Shown: positions 25,112 to 33,632, numbered from the stretch's first letter. The stretch is DNA of 50,247 nt from Streptomyces sp. CBMA156 (GCF_014596515.1 NZ_MSJQ01000195.1:1-50247), one strand, 5' to 3'. Numbers and translations: made by a program. Notes: generated by a model from the letters alone, not told the origin.

Positions 25112-25363
25112 CACCCGGCCGCCACCGGGAGGCCCGGGGAGCCCGGCACACCCCTCCGTCACCCCGGCGGCGCGGCCGGCCCCCGAGGGACTTCCGGAGC
25201 GGACCACCTAGGGGGGCAACCCCGACAACACCCCTGCCAGGAAGCATGGTTGACCAGGGGTGCCGCCAGGGTCGGCGCCCTCCCGGGCGGTGATCCGGGG
25301 CGTCCGCGCGCTCGGCAGGATGGGCTCCACACGAACAAGCCCGCCCCTACCGACGGAGTGCCC

Positions 25364-26590
25364 GTGAAGATCCGCCGACGTACCGCCCTGTCCGCCGTCC
25401 TCGCGCTGGGCCTCGGCGCCGGCCCACTGGCCGCGACGCCCGCCCTGGCCGCGACGCCCGACGTGGCCACGGCTCCCGGCGCGCAGACGACGGCGGGCCA
25501 GTTGACCGGCCCTGACGTGAAGGCCCTGGAGGCGGCTCTCCGAGGGCTGCCCGACGCGGACGCGACGGCGGCCCTCGTCCGGGTCGGCGGCCACGGGAGC
25601 TGGCACGCGAGCGCGGGGGTGCACGACCTGGGCAGCGGCCGCCAGGCCCTGGAAGAGGCCCGGTTCCGGGCGGGGTCCACCACCAAGGTGGTCACCTCGG
25701 CCATCGTGCTGCAACTCGCCGCGGAGGGCCGGGTGGATCTGGACGGCACCGTCCAGAGGTACCTGCCGGGCCTGCTGAGCGACGCCTTCGAATCGATCAC
25801 CGTACGGCAGTTGCTCACGTTCACCAGCGGTCTCCAGCCGGGCTCCTCCCTCGGCGCGGAGAACGCCGAGGGGTACGAGAACCGCTTCAGGACCCTGACT
25901 CCCGGGGACGTCGTCGCGGCCTCGGTCGCCAAGGGCCCCTACCGGGGGCCGGGGGAAGGCCCGGGCCGGAAGCAGCGGTACGGCAACATCGACTACACCG
26001 TCCTCGGCATGCTGATCGAGAGGATCACCGGCGACTCCTACGCCCACCAGGCGCAGCTGCGCGTCTTCCGCCCGGCCGGCATGCGGCACACCTCGTTCCC
26101 CGAGGGGCCCGACCCCCGCATCCACGGCGCCCACAACCGGGGCTACCAGAAGCTGGCGGACGGCACGGTCGTGGACGCGACCGAGTGGAACATGTCGGAC
26201 CGGTGGGCGGCGGGTGACATGATCTCCACCACCGCCGACCTGGAGAAGTTCCTCTTCGCGCTGTTCCGGGGCGAACTCGTGCCCCAACCCCTCCTGGAGA
26301 AGGAGATGTTCACCGTGCCGGACGTCGAGGGCGCGGTGATGAGTGCGGGGCTGCAACGCTTCGACGCGGGTGGCGGCCGGATCCTCTGGCTCAAGACCGG
26401 AGAACGGCCCGGGTACAGCACGCTCGTCGCGGCGACCAGGGACCTGTCCCGCACCCTCGTCTACTCGGTCAACGCGACCGACGCCAAGGCCGCGACCATG
26501 AACCCGGTCTGCGAGCGCATCATCCGGGCCGCCTTCGCCCCCTCGACCGCCGGGAGCGGGAAGAACCTCCCGGCCGGATCAGCCCGCTGA
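25364..26590 (+). CDS. Secreted serine hydrolase / D-alanyl-D-alanine carboxypeptidase-like (beta-lactamase class C fold)
   Basis: This is a 408-residue precursor with a Sec signal (RRRTALSAVLALGLGAGPLAATPALA). The three penicillin-binding motifs are present: SxxK in GSTTKVV, YxN in RYGNIDYTVLG, and KTG in LKTGERPGYS. The TFTSGLQPG and AAGDMISTTADLEKFLFAL stretches are typical of the Streptomyces R61 DD-peptidase group. It should act outside the membrane on peptidoglycan stem peptides or a related amide or ester. The GTG at 25364 is preferred over the one six bases upstream because GGAG lies 5 bases before it. It converges on the glycosyltransferase gene with a 12-base overlap of coding ends. 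Confidence 0.9.
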   Translation: MKIRRRTALSAVLALGLGAGPLAATPALAATPDVATAPGAQTTAGQLTGPDVKALEAALRGLPDADATAALVRVGGHGSWHASAGVHDLGSGRQALEEARFRAGSTTKVVTSAIVLQLAAEGRVDLDGTVQRYLPGLLSDAFESITVRQLLTFTSGLQPGSSLGAENAEGYENRFRTLTPGDVVAASVAKGPYRGPGEGPGRKQRYGNIDYTVLGMLIERITGDSYAHQAQLRVFRPAGMRHTSFPEGPDPRIHGAHNRGYQKLADGTVVDATEWNMSDRWAAGDMISTTADLEKFLFALFRGELVPQPLLEKEMFTVPDVEGAVMSAGLQRFDAGGGRILWLKTGERPGYSTLVAATRDLSRTLVYSVNATDAKAATMNPVCERIIRAAFAPSTAGSGKNLPAGSAR

Positions 26591-27655
26591 ACCCGGCCGG
26601 TCACCGAGCCGGGAGGCGGCCGGCCGCCCCACCCCGGCGTACACCTCCGGCGGCATCGGGAAGTACGTCAGCAACTCCTCCATCCAGGCGGTCGGATGGG
26701 TCGCCGTCGCCGCGCCGCCGGGGCGGGCCCGGGCCTTGCGGATGCCCTCGACCAGCGCCTCGACGGCGGCCTTCGCGGTGTACCGGTCGGTGACCCACCG
26801 GCGGCCCGCCCGCCGCACCTCCTCGTGGCCCGGCAGGTCGAGCAGTTCGAGGGCCCGGTCCGCCAGCCGGTCCGTCTCCAGCTCCGGGATCCGCCACGCG
26901 GACGGCGAGTCGAACAACTCCGCTCCGCCGCCACCGGCGTATCCGGTCACCAGGCAGCCGCCGGCCATCGCCTCGGCCGGCGGCAGCCCGAAGCCCTCGC
27001 CCTCGGGCGCTCCCAGCGCGATGAACACCGACGTCTCCGACAGGACGCGCGCGACCTCCTCGTGGGGAACCGAGTGGATGTCGTACAGGTCGACGCCCCT
27101 GGACCGCGGGTCGGCGTGCAGCAGGCGGCGCAGCAGCGTGCTCTCGACCGGACGCTTGCGGGACATCCACGCGATGCGCCTGACCCGCCCGGTCGCGGCC
27201 GGCCGGAACGACTCGGCGTCGATGACGTTCGGTACCAGGTGCGGTTCGTACCCGGGCAGGGCCCGGCGGAGCATGTCGACGCCCGCCTTCGAGATCGTCC
27301 ACAGCGCCGGCTCGGACGACCAGCCCGGGTACGGTCCCGGCTCGGGGCAGGTCAGGAAGTGGACGTAGTGCCCCTGTGAGTAGACGACCTTGCGGCCGCC
27401 GGGCGCCGGGTCGTGCGCCGGGAGCACGCTGACCTCGGGCAGCACGAGCACGTCCTCGGGCCCGAGGTCCAGCGTCATGCCGGACAGCGTCGGCACGTCG
27501 TCGTCGAACCACGTGTAGCGGAATCCCGGCGTCGGCGTCCAGCGGAACGCCTCGACGCCGGCCGCCCGCAGCAGCGAGACCTGCTGGTTCAGCACGCGCA
27601 CACCGCCCAGCGGGAACTGGAACTCGAACGACGCGTAGACCACTCGGCCGGTCAT
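26579..27655 (-). CDS. Glycosyltransferase, GT4-like (group 1)
   Basis: This is a 358-residue protein. The N-terminal domain contains VVYASFEFQFPLGGVRVLNQQVSLLRAAGVEAF and the C-terminal Rossmann part contains TSVFIALGAPEGEGFGLPPAEAMAGGCLVTGYAGGG, where the ExGxGLPPxEAMA pattern is the donor-binding E-x7-E signature of the family. RRIAWMSRKRPVES is the usual start of the second domain. No membrane segment is seen, so it is cytoplasmic or peripheral. The ATG follows AGGGAGGT and is preferred over the start 51 bases upstream. The acceptor is unknown; no other polysaccharide genes are adjacent. Confidence 0.88.
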   Translation of the reverse strand: MTGRVVYASFEFQFPLGGVRVLNQQVSLLRAAGVEAFRWTPTPGFRYTWFDDDVPTLSGMTLDLGPEDVLVLPEVSVLPAHDPAPGGRKVVYSQGHYVHFLTCPEPGPYPGWSSEPALWTISKAGVDMLRRALPGYEPHLVPNVIDAESFRPAATGRVRRIAWMSRKRPVESTLLRRLLHADPRSRGVDLYDIHSVPHEEVARVLSETSVFIALGAPEGEGFGLPPAEAMAGGCLVTGYAGGGGAELFDSPSAWRIPELETDRLADRALELLDLPGHEEVRRAGRRWVTDRYTAKAAVEALVEGIRKARARPGGAATATHPTAWMEELLTYFPMPPEVYAGVGRPAASRLGDRPGSAG

Positions 27656-28143
27656 CGGACCTCCCTGGGACGTGACCGGCCTCCTACCCGCTCCGCCCGC
27701 ACACAAGCTCCCGGCCCGAACTTCGGGAATTCATGTCTCGAACTGTTCGGCGTCAAGGGGACGTTGAATACTTTTCCGGGTCCGGGCAAGTGGTCCCCGC
27801 CCGGACCGGCGAGTACGACCACGGGGACGGGGGGCGCGCTCCACTCCCGGCCGCTGCGGCCCCGCCGCGGCGCACCCGATCGAATGGGGCATCCCGGCCG
27901 ATTCGATACAACGCAGGCAATCGGCACCGCGTGCGACATCGGGCGGAAACCTCACCTTCGAGGCAGGGATTCCCTCAATACGACCCACCACGCCACCGAC
28001 TCGACTTTCCGGGGCACAAGTTGACCAACGGTCACAATCCACAAAGGGGGAGCCCGGGAGTCCGAAAGGGCTGGTCCAAGGGCTGTGAATGTGCAAGACT
28101 TTGCCAACCCAAAGCAAAGTGACTGCCCGTCAGGAGAGACCAC
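27656..28143. other. 488-base intergenic region
   Basis: This lies between the divergent glycosyltransferase and secreted protein genes. GC falls towards the right, with A/T-richer sequence from about 27990 to 28143 (TTGACC at 28021, CAAAGCAAAGTG near 28110). It probably holds promoters of both genes, but I cannot assign -10/-35 pairs with confidence. No reading frame with family features is seen. Confidence 0.5.
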
Positions 28144-28545
28144 ATGCGAAACGCGACGCGAGTTATCGGCACCGCCCTGGCGGGAGCGCTCCTGGTTGTT
28201 TCAGGAGCCTCCCAGGCTGTGGCCGGAGGAAACGCCGGCTACAACTGTTCAAAGACAGGCCTCTCCAACGGAGCCCTCTGGACCTGCATCTACACCCAGA
28301 GCAACAATGACTACTGGCGACTGATCGACACCTACACCAAGTCCGGCGGCGGCACCATTACCGCGAAGTTCGGATTCAACTACCACGGCTACTCCTACGA
28401 GGGCGGCTGGTTCTCCCAGTCCTCCGGCACGGAAAAGCAGGGCCAGTTCAACGACCTCGGGTTCAATGACTGCAGCGACATAGTCGGCTGGATGGCCGTC
28501 CAGGGCCAGAACACCTTCTACAACGCGCCCGTGACGATCTGCTAG
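28144..28545 (+). CDS. Small secreted protein of unknown function
   Basis: This is a 133-residue precursor with a Sec signal peptide (MRNATRVIGTALAGALLVVSGASQAVAG) and a mature part of about 105 residues rich in Gly, Asn, Tyr and Phe. Four Cys (YNCSKTG, LWTCIYTQ, FNDCSDIVG and a C-terminal Cys) could form two disulfides. The family is not recognised. GGAGAG lies 7 bases before the ATG. Its codon use is less GC-biased than its neighbours, as is the upstream DNA, which could mean a recent arrival or high expression. It ends before a strong terminator, so it is monocistronic. Confidence 0.82.
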   Translation: MRNATRVIGTALAGALLVVSGASQAVAGGNAGYNCSKTGLSNGALWTCIYTQSNNDYWRLIDTYTKSGGGTITAKFGFNYHGYSYEGGWFSQSSGTEKQGQFNDLGFNDCSDIVGWMAVQGQNTFYNAPVTIC

Positions 28546-28561
28546 AAACCCACCCTCGTCC

Positions 28562-28598
28562 GCGATGGGCCCGGCGCCTGAGAGCCCGGGCCCATCGC
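28562..28598 (+). terminator. Hairpin terminator
   Basis: GCGATGGGCCCGG and CCGGGCCCATCGC form a perfect 13-bp stem with an 11-base loop, 16 bases after the secreted protein stop and 28 before the next gene. Confidence 0.75.
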
Positions 28599-28626
28599 CG
28601 TGTCACCCACCGGAGCACCATCAGCC

Positions 28627-29913
28627 ATGATCCGAGCCATCCTCGGCAACGACACCGGAATACTGTGGGCCGCCCTGGCCGCAGTGGGCGTATTCGCCGT
28701 CCTCTCCGCGGCCGTCGCCAGACGGCGGTCCGCCCCACTCGTCCTGTCCGTGCTCGCCGGGGCGTCCGCCGCCGTCGTACTCACCGCCACGCTCTACCCC
28801 GTCCACCCCGACGCACCGGCTCCTCTCCTGTGCACCGTCCAACGCGACCTGATCGGCGCGATGTCGGGCACCCAGGGCCTGATGAACATCGCCCTCTTCG
28901 TGCCGATCGCGTTCTTCGCCTCCCTCGTCGTCCGGCGGCCCGTCAGTACGGGCATCGCCCTCGTCCTGCTCTCCGCGGTCGTCGAGGCGGTCCAGGCCGT
29001 GACCCCCGGCGTCGGCCGCAGCTGCGACACCGGCGACCTGTGGAACAACGCCCTCGGGGCCGCGGCCGGCTGCGGCCTCGCGTTCCTCTGGATCCGCCGG
29101 ACGGCCGACAAACCGTCGGCCGCCACGAAGCGTGAGGTCGTGCGCGGATCGATCGCCCTGACAGGTGGATTCGCCGTCATCGCGGCCGCCCTCCTGCCGT
29201 TCGTCACGGTCGTCGCCGCCGATGCCACGGAGAACACCCAGGCCGGGCCGGCCCAGCGGGCTGCCGCGGCCAAGGCGTTCCAGGACTTCTTCGGCCCCAC
29301 CGCCAAGGTCACGTCCGTCCAGTACGTCGCCGGCTCCTCCGGCCAGCCGGGCCGCGTCGACGTCACAGGAGAGCCGGGAAGCCTCACTCTTGCTTGGCCC
29401 GGCGGCGAGCCGGTCTCCGGGCTCGTCGGGCCCATCCCCGACCAGGCCCCGGGCGAGCTCACCGACGACGCCGCGGTCGCCGCCGGCACCCGGTTCGCGC
29501 AGGCCCACTTCCCGTGGGCGCTCACGGGCAGCTACACCCGCACCACTGCCCAGCCCAACGCCGGTGGGGCCAAGACGGTCCTGTGGCGCTCCCGCGTCGA
29601 CGGCGTTCTCATGCCGATGCGCCTGGACATGCTCGTCACGGGCAGCGGCGAGGTCAGTTCGTTCTCCGCACGGCACATCGACCCCCCTGTTCTTCCCAAG
29701 GCGAGCATCACCGAGGAGACGGCGCGGAACACCGCGACCGCCAAGCACCCCGAGGCCGCCGTCACCAGCGTGGAGCTTCTCGCCCAAGCCGACGAGAAGG
29801 GCACGTGGCGTCCGCTGTGGCTGATCGGCATGAAGGCACAGGACGGCCGGCAGCAAGCCGGGCTCCTCGTGGTCCGGGTCGATGCCGGCACCGGTGCCGT
29901 CATCACCACGTAG
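28627..29913 (+). CDS. VanZ-like membrane protein with PepSY-like C-terminal domain
   Basis: This protein has 428 residues. The first half has about five membrane segments (WAALAAVGVFAVLSAAVA, LSVLAGASAAVVLTATLYPV, GLMNIALFVPIAFFASLVV, STGIALVLLSAVVEAVQAV) with the VanZ pattern NxxxFxPxG-like NIALFVPIAFF and the late D(T/L)W-NN-GA stretch CDTGDLWNNALGAAAG. A further helix (SIALTGGFAVIAAALLPFVTVVAA) leads to a large outer domain. It ends in a PepSY-like repeat (ITEETARNTATAKHPEAAVTSVELL to VVRVDAGTGAVITT). VanZ relatives affect glycopeptide and lipoglycopeptide tolerance; PepSY domains often restrain proteases. Joining the two is unusual. The ATG at 28627 lacks a strong Shine-Dalgarno; a GTG at 28600 is the alternative. 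Confidence 0.8.
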   Translation: MIRAILGNDTGILWAALAAVGVFAVLSAAVARRRSAPLVLSVLAGASAAVVLTATLYPVHPDAPAPLLCTVQRDLIGAMSGTQGLMNIALFVPIAFFASLVVRRPVSTGIALVLLSAVVEAVQAVTPGVGRSCDTGDLWNNALGAAAGCGLAFLWIRRTADKPSAATKREVVRGSIALTGGFAVIAAALLPFVTVVAADATENTQAGPAQRAAAAKAFQDFFGPTAKVTSVQYVAGSSGQPGRVDVTGEPGSLTLAWPGGEPVSGLVGPIPDQAPGELTDDAAVAAGTRFAQAHFPWALTGSYTRTTAQPNAGGAKTVLWRSRVDGVLMPMRLDMLVTGSGEVSSFSARHIDPPVLPKASITEETARNTATAKHPEAAVTSVELLAQADEKGTWRPLWLIGMKAQDGRQQAGLLVVRVDAGTGAVITT

Positions 29914-29933
29914 AAGTCAACCGGGATTCCACC

Positions 29934-29971
29934 GATGGAGAGGCTGCCCGGCTCGGGGCGGCCTCTCCATC
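29934..29971. terminator. Bidirectional hairpin terminator
   Basis: GATGGAGAGGC and GCCTCTCCATC form an 11-bp stem extended by an inner TGCCC/GGGCG pairing. It lies between the convergent VanZ-like gene and the leftward membrane protein gene. Confidence 0.75.
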
Positions 29972-29978
29972 GCCGCCC

Positions 29979-30632
29979 TCACCGCCGGCGCGTCAGCGCC
30001 CGCCACCGCCACGGCGTCAGCCACCAGGCCGCCGCACCCACCGCGAGCGAGACCGCCACCAGCACCCAGCAGCCCGCACTCCACGGGCCTGCCCAGGGCC
30101 AGTTCCACCAGCGCACCGAGCCCGACCCGTCCCAGCCCAGGTACGACAGCGGGAAGATCGTCGCCACCGGCAGCACCCAGGCCTGTTGACGGCCCAGGAG
30201 CCGGCCCGACAGCACCGCGATCCCCCACCAGATCAGCAGGGCCCGCCCCACCACGACCGCGCTCGCCGGGCTGGCGGCGATCAGCTCGGCGCCGCCCGAC
30301 AGGCCCAGCGCCACCACCACCGCGGCCAGCAGCTGGGCCCGTTCGGCCCGCCGCACCCGGCGCCCGCCCGCCGCCTCCCAGCTGCTCATCCCGCTGTGCA
30401 GGGAGCCCGCGGCCAGTCCCGCCCAGGCGGCGGCCAGCACCATCCGAAGTTGCAGCGTGCTGTCGTCGTACGCTCCGGGCAGCGACATCCCGACCGAGCC
30501 GAAGCCCAGCTGGAGGGCGGTCAGCCCCGCCGCGGCGAGCGCCGCCCGGCCGGCCAGGCGCGGACGCGCGAACAGCATCGCGCGGTGCGTCGAGAGGCGC
30601 GTCGCGAGGCGCGTCGAGAGGTGCTCAGCCAC
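29979..30632 (-). CDS. Integral membrane protein, third gene of an ABC exporter operon
   Basis: This is a 217-residue protein with about six hydrophobic segments (LAAAGLTALQLGFGSVGMSL, LRMVLAAAWAGLAAGSLHSGM, LLAAVVVALGLSGGAELIAA, ALLIWWGIAVLSGRLLG, WVLPVATIFPLSYLGW, WVLVAVSLAVGAAAWWL). The family is not recognised. The GTG start overlaps the end of the permease-like gene by 8 bases, so it is translationally coupled to it and to the ATPase before that. It is probably a second membrane subunit of the exporter. An Arg/Leu-rich repeat-like N terminus (LSTRLATRLSTHRA) comes from a short direct DNA repeat, and a later start is possible. Confidence 0.75.
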   Translation of the reverse strand: MAEHLSTRLATRLSTHRAMLFARPRLAGRAALAAAGLTALQLGFGSVGMSLPGAYDDSTLQLRMVLAAAWAGLAAGSLHSGMSSWEAAGGRRVRRAERAQLLAAVVVALGLSGGAELIAASPASAVVVGRALLIWWGIAVLSGRLLGRQQAWVLPVATIFPLSYLGWDGSGSVRWWNWPWAGPWSAGCWVLVAVSLAVGAAAWWLTPWRWRALTRRR

Positions 30633-31878
30633 AGCCGCCGCCGTGCGGCAGGCGCTGGTCCACCCAGGCGAGTTGCGCGTCCTCGGACTGGGCGATCAGC
30701 CGCCCGATCGCGGCCTGGTCGACGCCGGGCGGCCCGCCGTGGACGCTCGCCGGAACGCCGTGGCCGGCGATCCTCGCGGTCAGCCAGGAGATCAGCTCCC
30801 ACTGCTCGGTGCCCGCTCGCCGGCACGGCATCGGGATCGTCGCCTCGGTGGTCGCGATCGCCATCACGATCGCCGCCTCCCAGGTCTCGCCCTCCCGCAG
30901 GACGAACCCGTTCCCGCGGTCGAGCGGACGCCCGTCCACGCCTTCCTCGACGAACTGCGCCGGCACCCGGAACCGATCGCCGGGAAGCGCCCCCGCTCGC
31001 CCGGCCATCTCCCCCAGCTCGGGCAGGTAGCGGCGGCTCTCCGGCCACACGCAGACCTTCGGCACCCCGTCGGTGCACAGCGGATCGGCGGATGCCGGCC
31101 GCTGCACCACGAGCGGTCCGGCGAGCGCCCAGAGCACCAGCGAACCCGCCAGGGCCAGCACCCCGCCGGCCGTGCCGTACGACCGGGCCCGCCACTCGGG
31201 TCCGGGCCCCTCCGTCCGCAGCCGGCGCCCGGCCACCACCGCCAGTCCGACCAGCGACAGGACCGCGGCGGCCCGGACGAGCAGCGGCCAGGCCGCGACC
31301 GTCCGAGCGGGGGACCCGGCGAGGACGGCGAGGCCGACACCCGTCGACGTGCCCTGCGGCACGAATCCGGCCACCCCGAGGAAGACCAGGCAGCCCAGGG
31401 TGCACACCACCGGCACGGCGAACAGCGACCGGGCCCCGCGCCCCGCCAGGTGCCCCAGCGCCGTGCACCCGGTGATCAGCACCGCACCCAGCAGCGCGTA
31501 GCCGGGCCACCAGAAGCTCGGCCCGCCGTCCCGCAGGGTCACCGCGACGGCCGCCGCCACGCCGACGGCGTACGCCGCCAGGCCGTACGTCAGGGCCACC
31601 GCCACCTGCACGGCCTCGATCCGCCACGACGGCCGGGCCGCGCCGAACCCGGCGGCCACACCGGTACGGCGCCGGGCGGCCGCCGCCCAGGCCGCCGCAC
31701 CCGCCATCGCCGGGCCGAGGTAGAACGCCGGGATCTGCGCGGCCGCGCTGGCCTCCGACCACACCCCGATCCAGGACCTGCCGCGCCCGAACAGCACCAG
31801 CAGCACCACCGCCACCAGGACCGGGAACACCTTCCACAGCGGTGAGCGGCGCAGTTCCGCCCGGTACACCCAGCTCAT
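30625..31878 (-). CDS. Membrane protein of ABC exporter (permease subunit)
   Basis: This is a 417-residue protein with six or more hydrophobic segments in the first two thirds (WKVFPVLVAVVLLVLFG, FYLGPAMAGAAAWAAAARR, VAVALTYGLAAYAVGVAAAVAVTL, YALLGAVLITGCTALGHL, FAVPVVCTLGCLVFLGVAGFV, LLVRAAAVLSLVGLAVVAG). A later helix leads to an extracytoplasmic tail with several Cys (DPLCTDGVPKVCVWPE, MPCRRAGTEQW, LPHGGGCG). The ATG overlaps the ATPase stop (ATGA). The resemblance is to ABC-2-like membrane subunits of streptomycetes; the Cys-bearing outer domain is a distinctive addition. The substrate is unknown. Confidence 0.82.
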   Translation of the reverse strand: MSWVYRAELRRSPLWKVFPVLVAVVLLVLFGRGRSWIGVWSEASAAAQIPAFYLGPAMAGAAAWAAAARRRTGVAAGFGAARPSWRIEAVQVAVALTYGLAAYAVGVAAAVAVTLRDGGPSFWWPGYALLGAVLITGCTALGHLAGRGARSLFAVPVVCTLGCLVFLGVAGFVPQGTSTGVGLAVLAGSPARTVAAWPLLVRAAAVLSLVGLAVVAGRRLRTEGPGPEWRARSYGTAGGVLALAGSLVLWALAGPLVVQRPASADPLCTDGVPKVCVWPESRRYLPELGEMAGRAGALPGDRFRVPAQFVEEGVDGRPLDRGNGFVLREGETWEAAIVMAIATTEATIPMPCRRAGTEQWELISWLTARIAGHGVPASVHGGPPGVDQAAIGRLIAQSEDAQLAWVDQRLPHGGGCG

Positions 31879-32630
31879 CGGTCCACCGCCTGGCGCCCGG
31901 ACAGGACGCGCATGTAGCCGCGTTCCAGCGGGCTGTCCCCCGGATCGCTCGGGCGGGCCGACGACGCCAGCTCCTCCGGTGTGCCCTGGAAGACGAGACG
32001 TCCGCCGTCCATCACGGCGACCCGGTCGCACACGGCGGCGACATCCTCCACCAGGTGGGTGCTGAGCACGACGCCCGCGCCGGTCAGCGACCGCACCAGG
32101 GCGCGGAACTCCAGCCGCTGCGCCGGGTCCAGGCCCACCGTGGGCTCGTCGAGCAGGACCAGTTCGGGTTCGCCGACGAGTGCGGCGGCGATCCCGGCCC
32201 GGCGGAGCATCCCGCCGGACAGCGACTTCATCCGGGCCCGGGCCCGCCCACCGAGCCCGACCGCCTCGACGGCCTTCCTCGCGGCGTCGCGGGCCCGCGC
32301 GTCGGGTACCTCGCGCAGCCAGGCGCAGTAGCGGACGAACTCCTCCACCGTGTACCCGGGGAAGTACCCGAAGTCCTGTGGCAGGAAGCCGATCCGGCGC
32401 CGGGCGGCCCTCGCCGCCCGCTCCGAGCCGACCGGCTCCCCGCACACCTCCAGCGTGCCGCCGAGCGGCGGCGCGACCGTGGCGAGCGTCCGCAGCAGGG
32501 TGCTCTTCCCCGCCCCGTTCGGCCCGAGCAGCCCCAGCACACCCCGCCCGACCGCCAGGTCCAGCCCGTCGATCACCCGCCGCCCCCGGTACCCCTGCAC
32601 CAGGCCGGCCACCCGCACCCTCGGCTCCAC
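31875..32630 (-). CDS. ABC transporter ATP-binding protein
   Basis: This is a 251-residue ATPase with Walker A GPNGAGKST, Q-loop IGFLPQDFGYFPGYT, a signature-like SLSGGMLRRAGIAAAL, Walker B LVLLDEPTVGLDP and the switch His in VLSTHLVEDV. The DEPTVGLDP and GGMLRR wording places it with drug/bacteriocin-type exporters of the CcmA/NatA group. The GTG at 32630 is chosen because GGAGGGG lies 6 bases upstream; the longer frame reads through a terminator hairpin and is unlikely. Permease and third membrane genes follow with overlapping starts, forming an exporter operon. Confidence 0.93.
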   Translation of the reverse strand: MEPRVRVAGLVQGYRGRRVIDGLDLAVGRGVLGLLGPNGAGKSTLLRTLATVAPPLGGTLEVCGEPVGSERAARAARRRIGFLPQDFGYFPGYTVEEFVRYCAWLREVPDARARDAARKAVEAVGLGGRARARMKSLSGGMLRRAGIAAALVGEPELVLLDEPTVGLDPAQRLEFRALVRSLTGAGVVLSTHLVEDVAAVCDRVAVMDGGRLVFQGTPEELASSARPSDPGDSPLERGYMRVLSGRQAVDR

Positions 32631-32648
32631 GCCGTACCCCTCCACCAG

Positions 32649-32679
32649 GCTGTGCGCCCCTGGACCAGGGGCGCACAGC
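32649..32679. terminator. Hairpin terminator
   Basis: GCTGTGCGCCCCTGG and its complement lie around a single central base (15-bp arms). It is 49 bases downstream of the leftward secreted protein stop and just upstream of the ATPase ribosome binding site, so it likely separates the two transcripts, or attenuates read-through into the exporter. Confidence 0.7.
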
Positions 32680-32728
32680 TGTGCCTCACCGTACCTACCG
32701 CTCACCCGCTACGGGGTGAACCGGATTT

Positions 32729-33082
32729 CTAGTACTTGAACCACACGTCGGAGTACCGGATGGACCAGGTGCAGTTCAGCTGGCCCCAGTTGCTGATGGT
32801 CGAGCCCTTGCCGATGTAGGTCCACCCGGACGCCCGGTCGTAGTCCACGCCGCCGCAGTAGGCCTCGTTCTGGTAGTAGCCCGCGTCGGAGGTGTTGTAG
32901 CAGTGCGCCGACGTGCCGGTGCTGCCCCACGTCGAGTAGCAGTTGTTGAGATTGGCGCTCTGGCCGGAGGCGCTGGCGAGCGGCGCGGCGCCCACCACCA
33001 GCGCTGCCGCGAACGACGCGACGAACCCGAGCCTTACTATCGTCGAACGCGCCCCGTCGACCGGGGTGGCGGTCTTCGCCAT
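32729..33082 (-). CDS. Small secreted Cys-rich protein
   Basis: This is a 117-residue precursor with a signal peptide (a basic N terminus, then LGFVASFAAALVVGAAPLASA) and a mature domain of about 78 residues. Four Cys (LNNCYSTW, SAHCYNTS, EAYCGGVDY, LNCTWSIRY) and many Tyr, Trp, Asn and Ser suggest a compact disulfide-bonded extracellular protein. The family is not recognised. AGGACATC lies before the ATG. The 5' leader has strong hairpins. It precedes the ABC exporter genes on the same strand but is separated by a terminator; its Sec signal means it does not need that exporter. Confidence 0.85.
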   Translation of the reverse strand: MAKTATPVDGARSTIVRLGFVASFAAALVVGAAPLASASGQSANLNNCYSTWGSTGTSAHCYNTSDAGYYQNEAYCGGVDYDRASGWTYIGKGSTISNWGQLNCTWSIRYSDVWFKY

Positions 33083-33115
33083 GATGTCCTCCCAAGTGCA
33101 TCACGATGGCGGGGA

Positions 33116-33176
33116 GGGGGTTCCGCGTTGCCGCGCGGAACCCCCACACCCTTTGACTGGAACCGGGGCGGTTCCA
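33116..33176 (-). promoter_or_regulatory. Stacked hairpins in the leader of the secreted protein gene
   Basis: GGGGGTTCCGCG-(6)-CGCGGAACCCCC (33116-33145, 12 bp) and TGGAACC-(5)-GGTTCCA (33158-33176) lie 34 to 94 bases before the leftward ATG. Placed in a 5' leader they may stabilise the mRNA or regulate its elongation. Confidence 0.5.
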
Positions 33177-33596
33177 TGCGGCGCCCCCCGGTCGACCGGG
33201 AGCCTTCCGTATGCCGTCCAATCAGACAAGGGGGTTTCACCGGCGATCTTCATCCCGTTTTCTCCTGTAATTCCGCACACGGCCACCATCGATCGTGACG
33301 GTCCGTCATCTTCAAGGTTCGCCAACCGGGCGATTCCCCTGGTGGGCAGCTCCGGAGTGTGACGTTACTTTCGCGTAACAGATCAACTTCTCCTCTTGTC
33401 ATGCACCTTACTGAATAATGGCGAGGATCCTGCCCCGGGCACGGCCCGCGGCGCAGATGAAGAAGGCCGGGACTCGACCCGTTCCCGCGAGAACGGTTCA
33501 CCCACCCGACTCCCCACGTTTCCCCCCTCCTCCTCGGCATCTCCCTGTCCCCGACAGGGAAATCCGCCCGGCGACCACCGGGCCATGTCCGGAGTT

Positions 33597-33623
33597 TTGA
33601 CATTTTGCTTAACGTCATACAGT
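33597..33623 (+). promoter_or_regulatory. Candidate promoter of the peptide importer operon
   Basis: A perfect TTGACA and TACAGT lie 15 bases apart (a short spacer). Transcription would start about 33630, only a few bases before the ATG of the 30-codon leader frame. Confidence 0.4.
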
Positions 33624-33632
33624 CTTCTCAGC

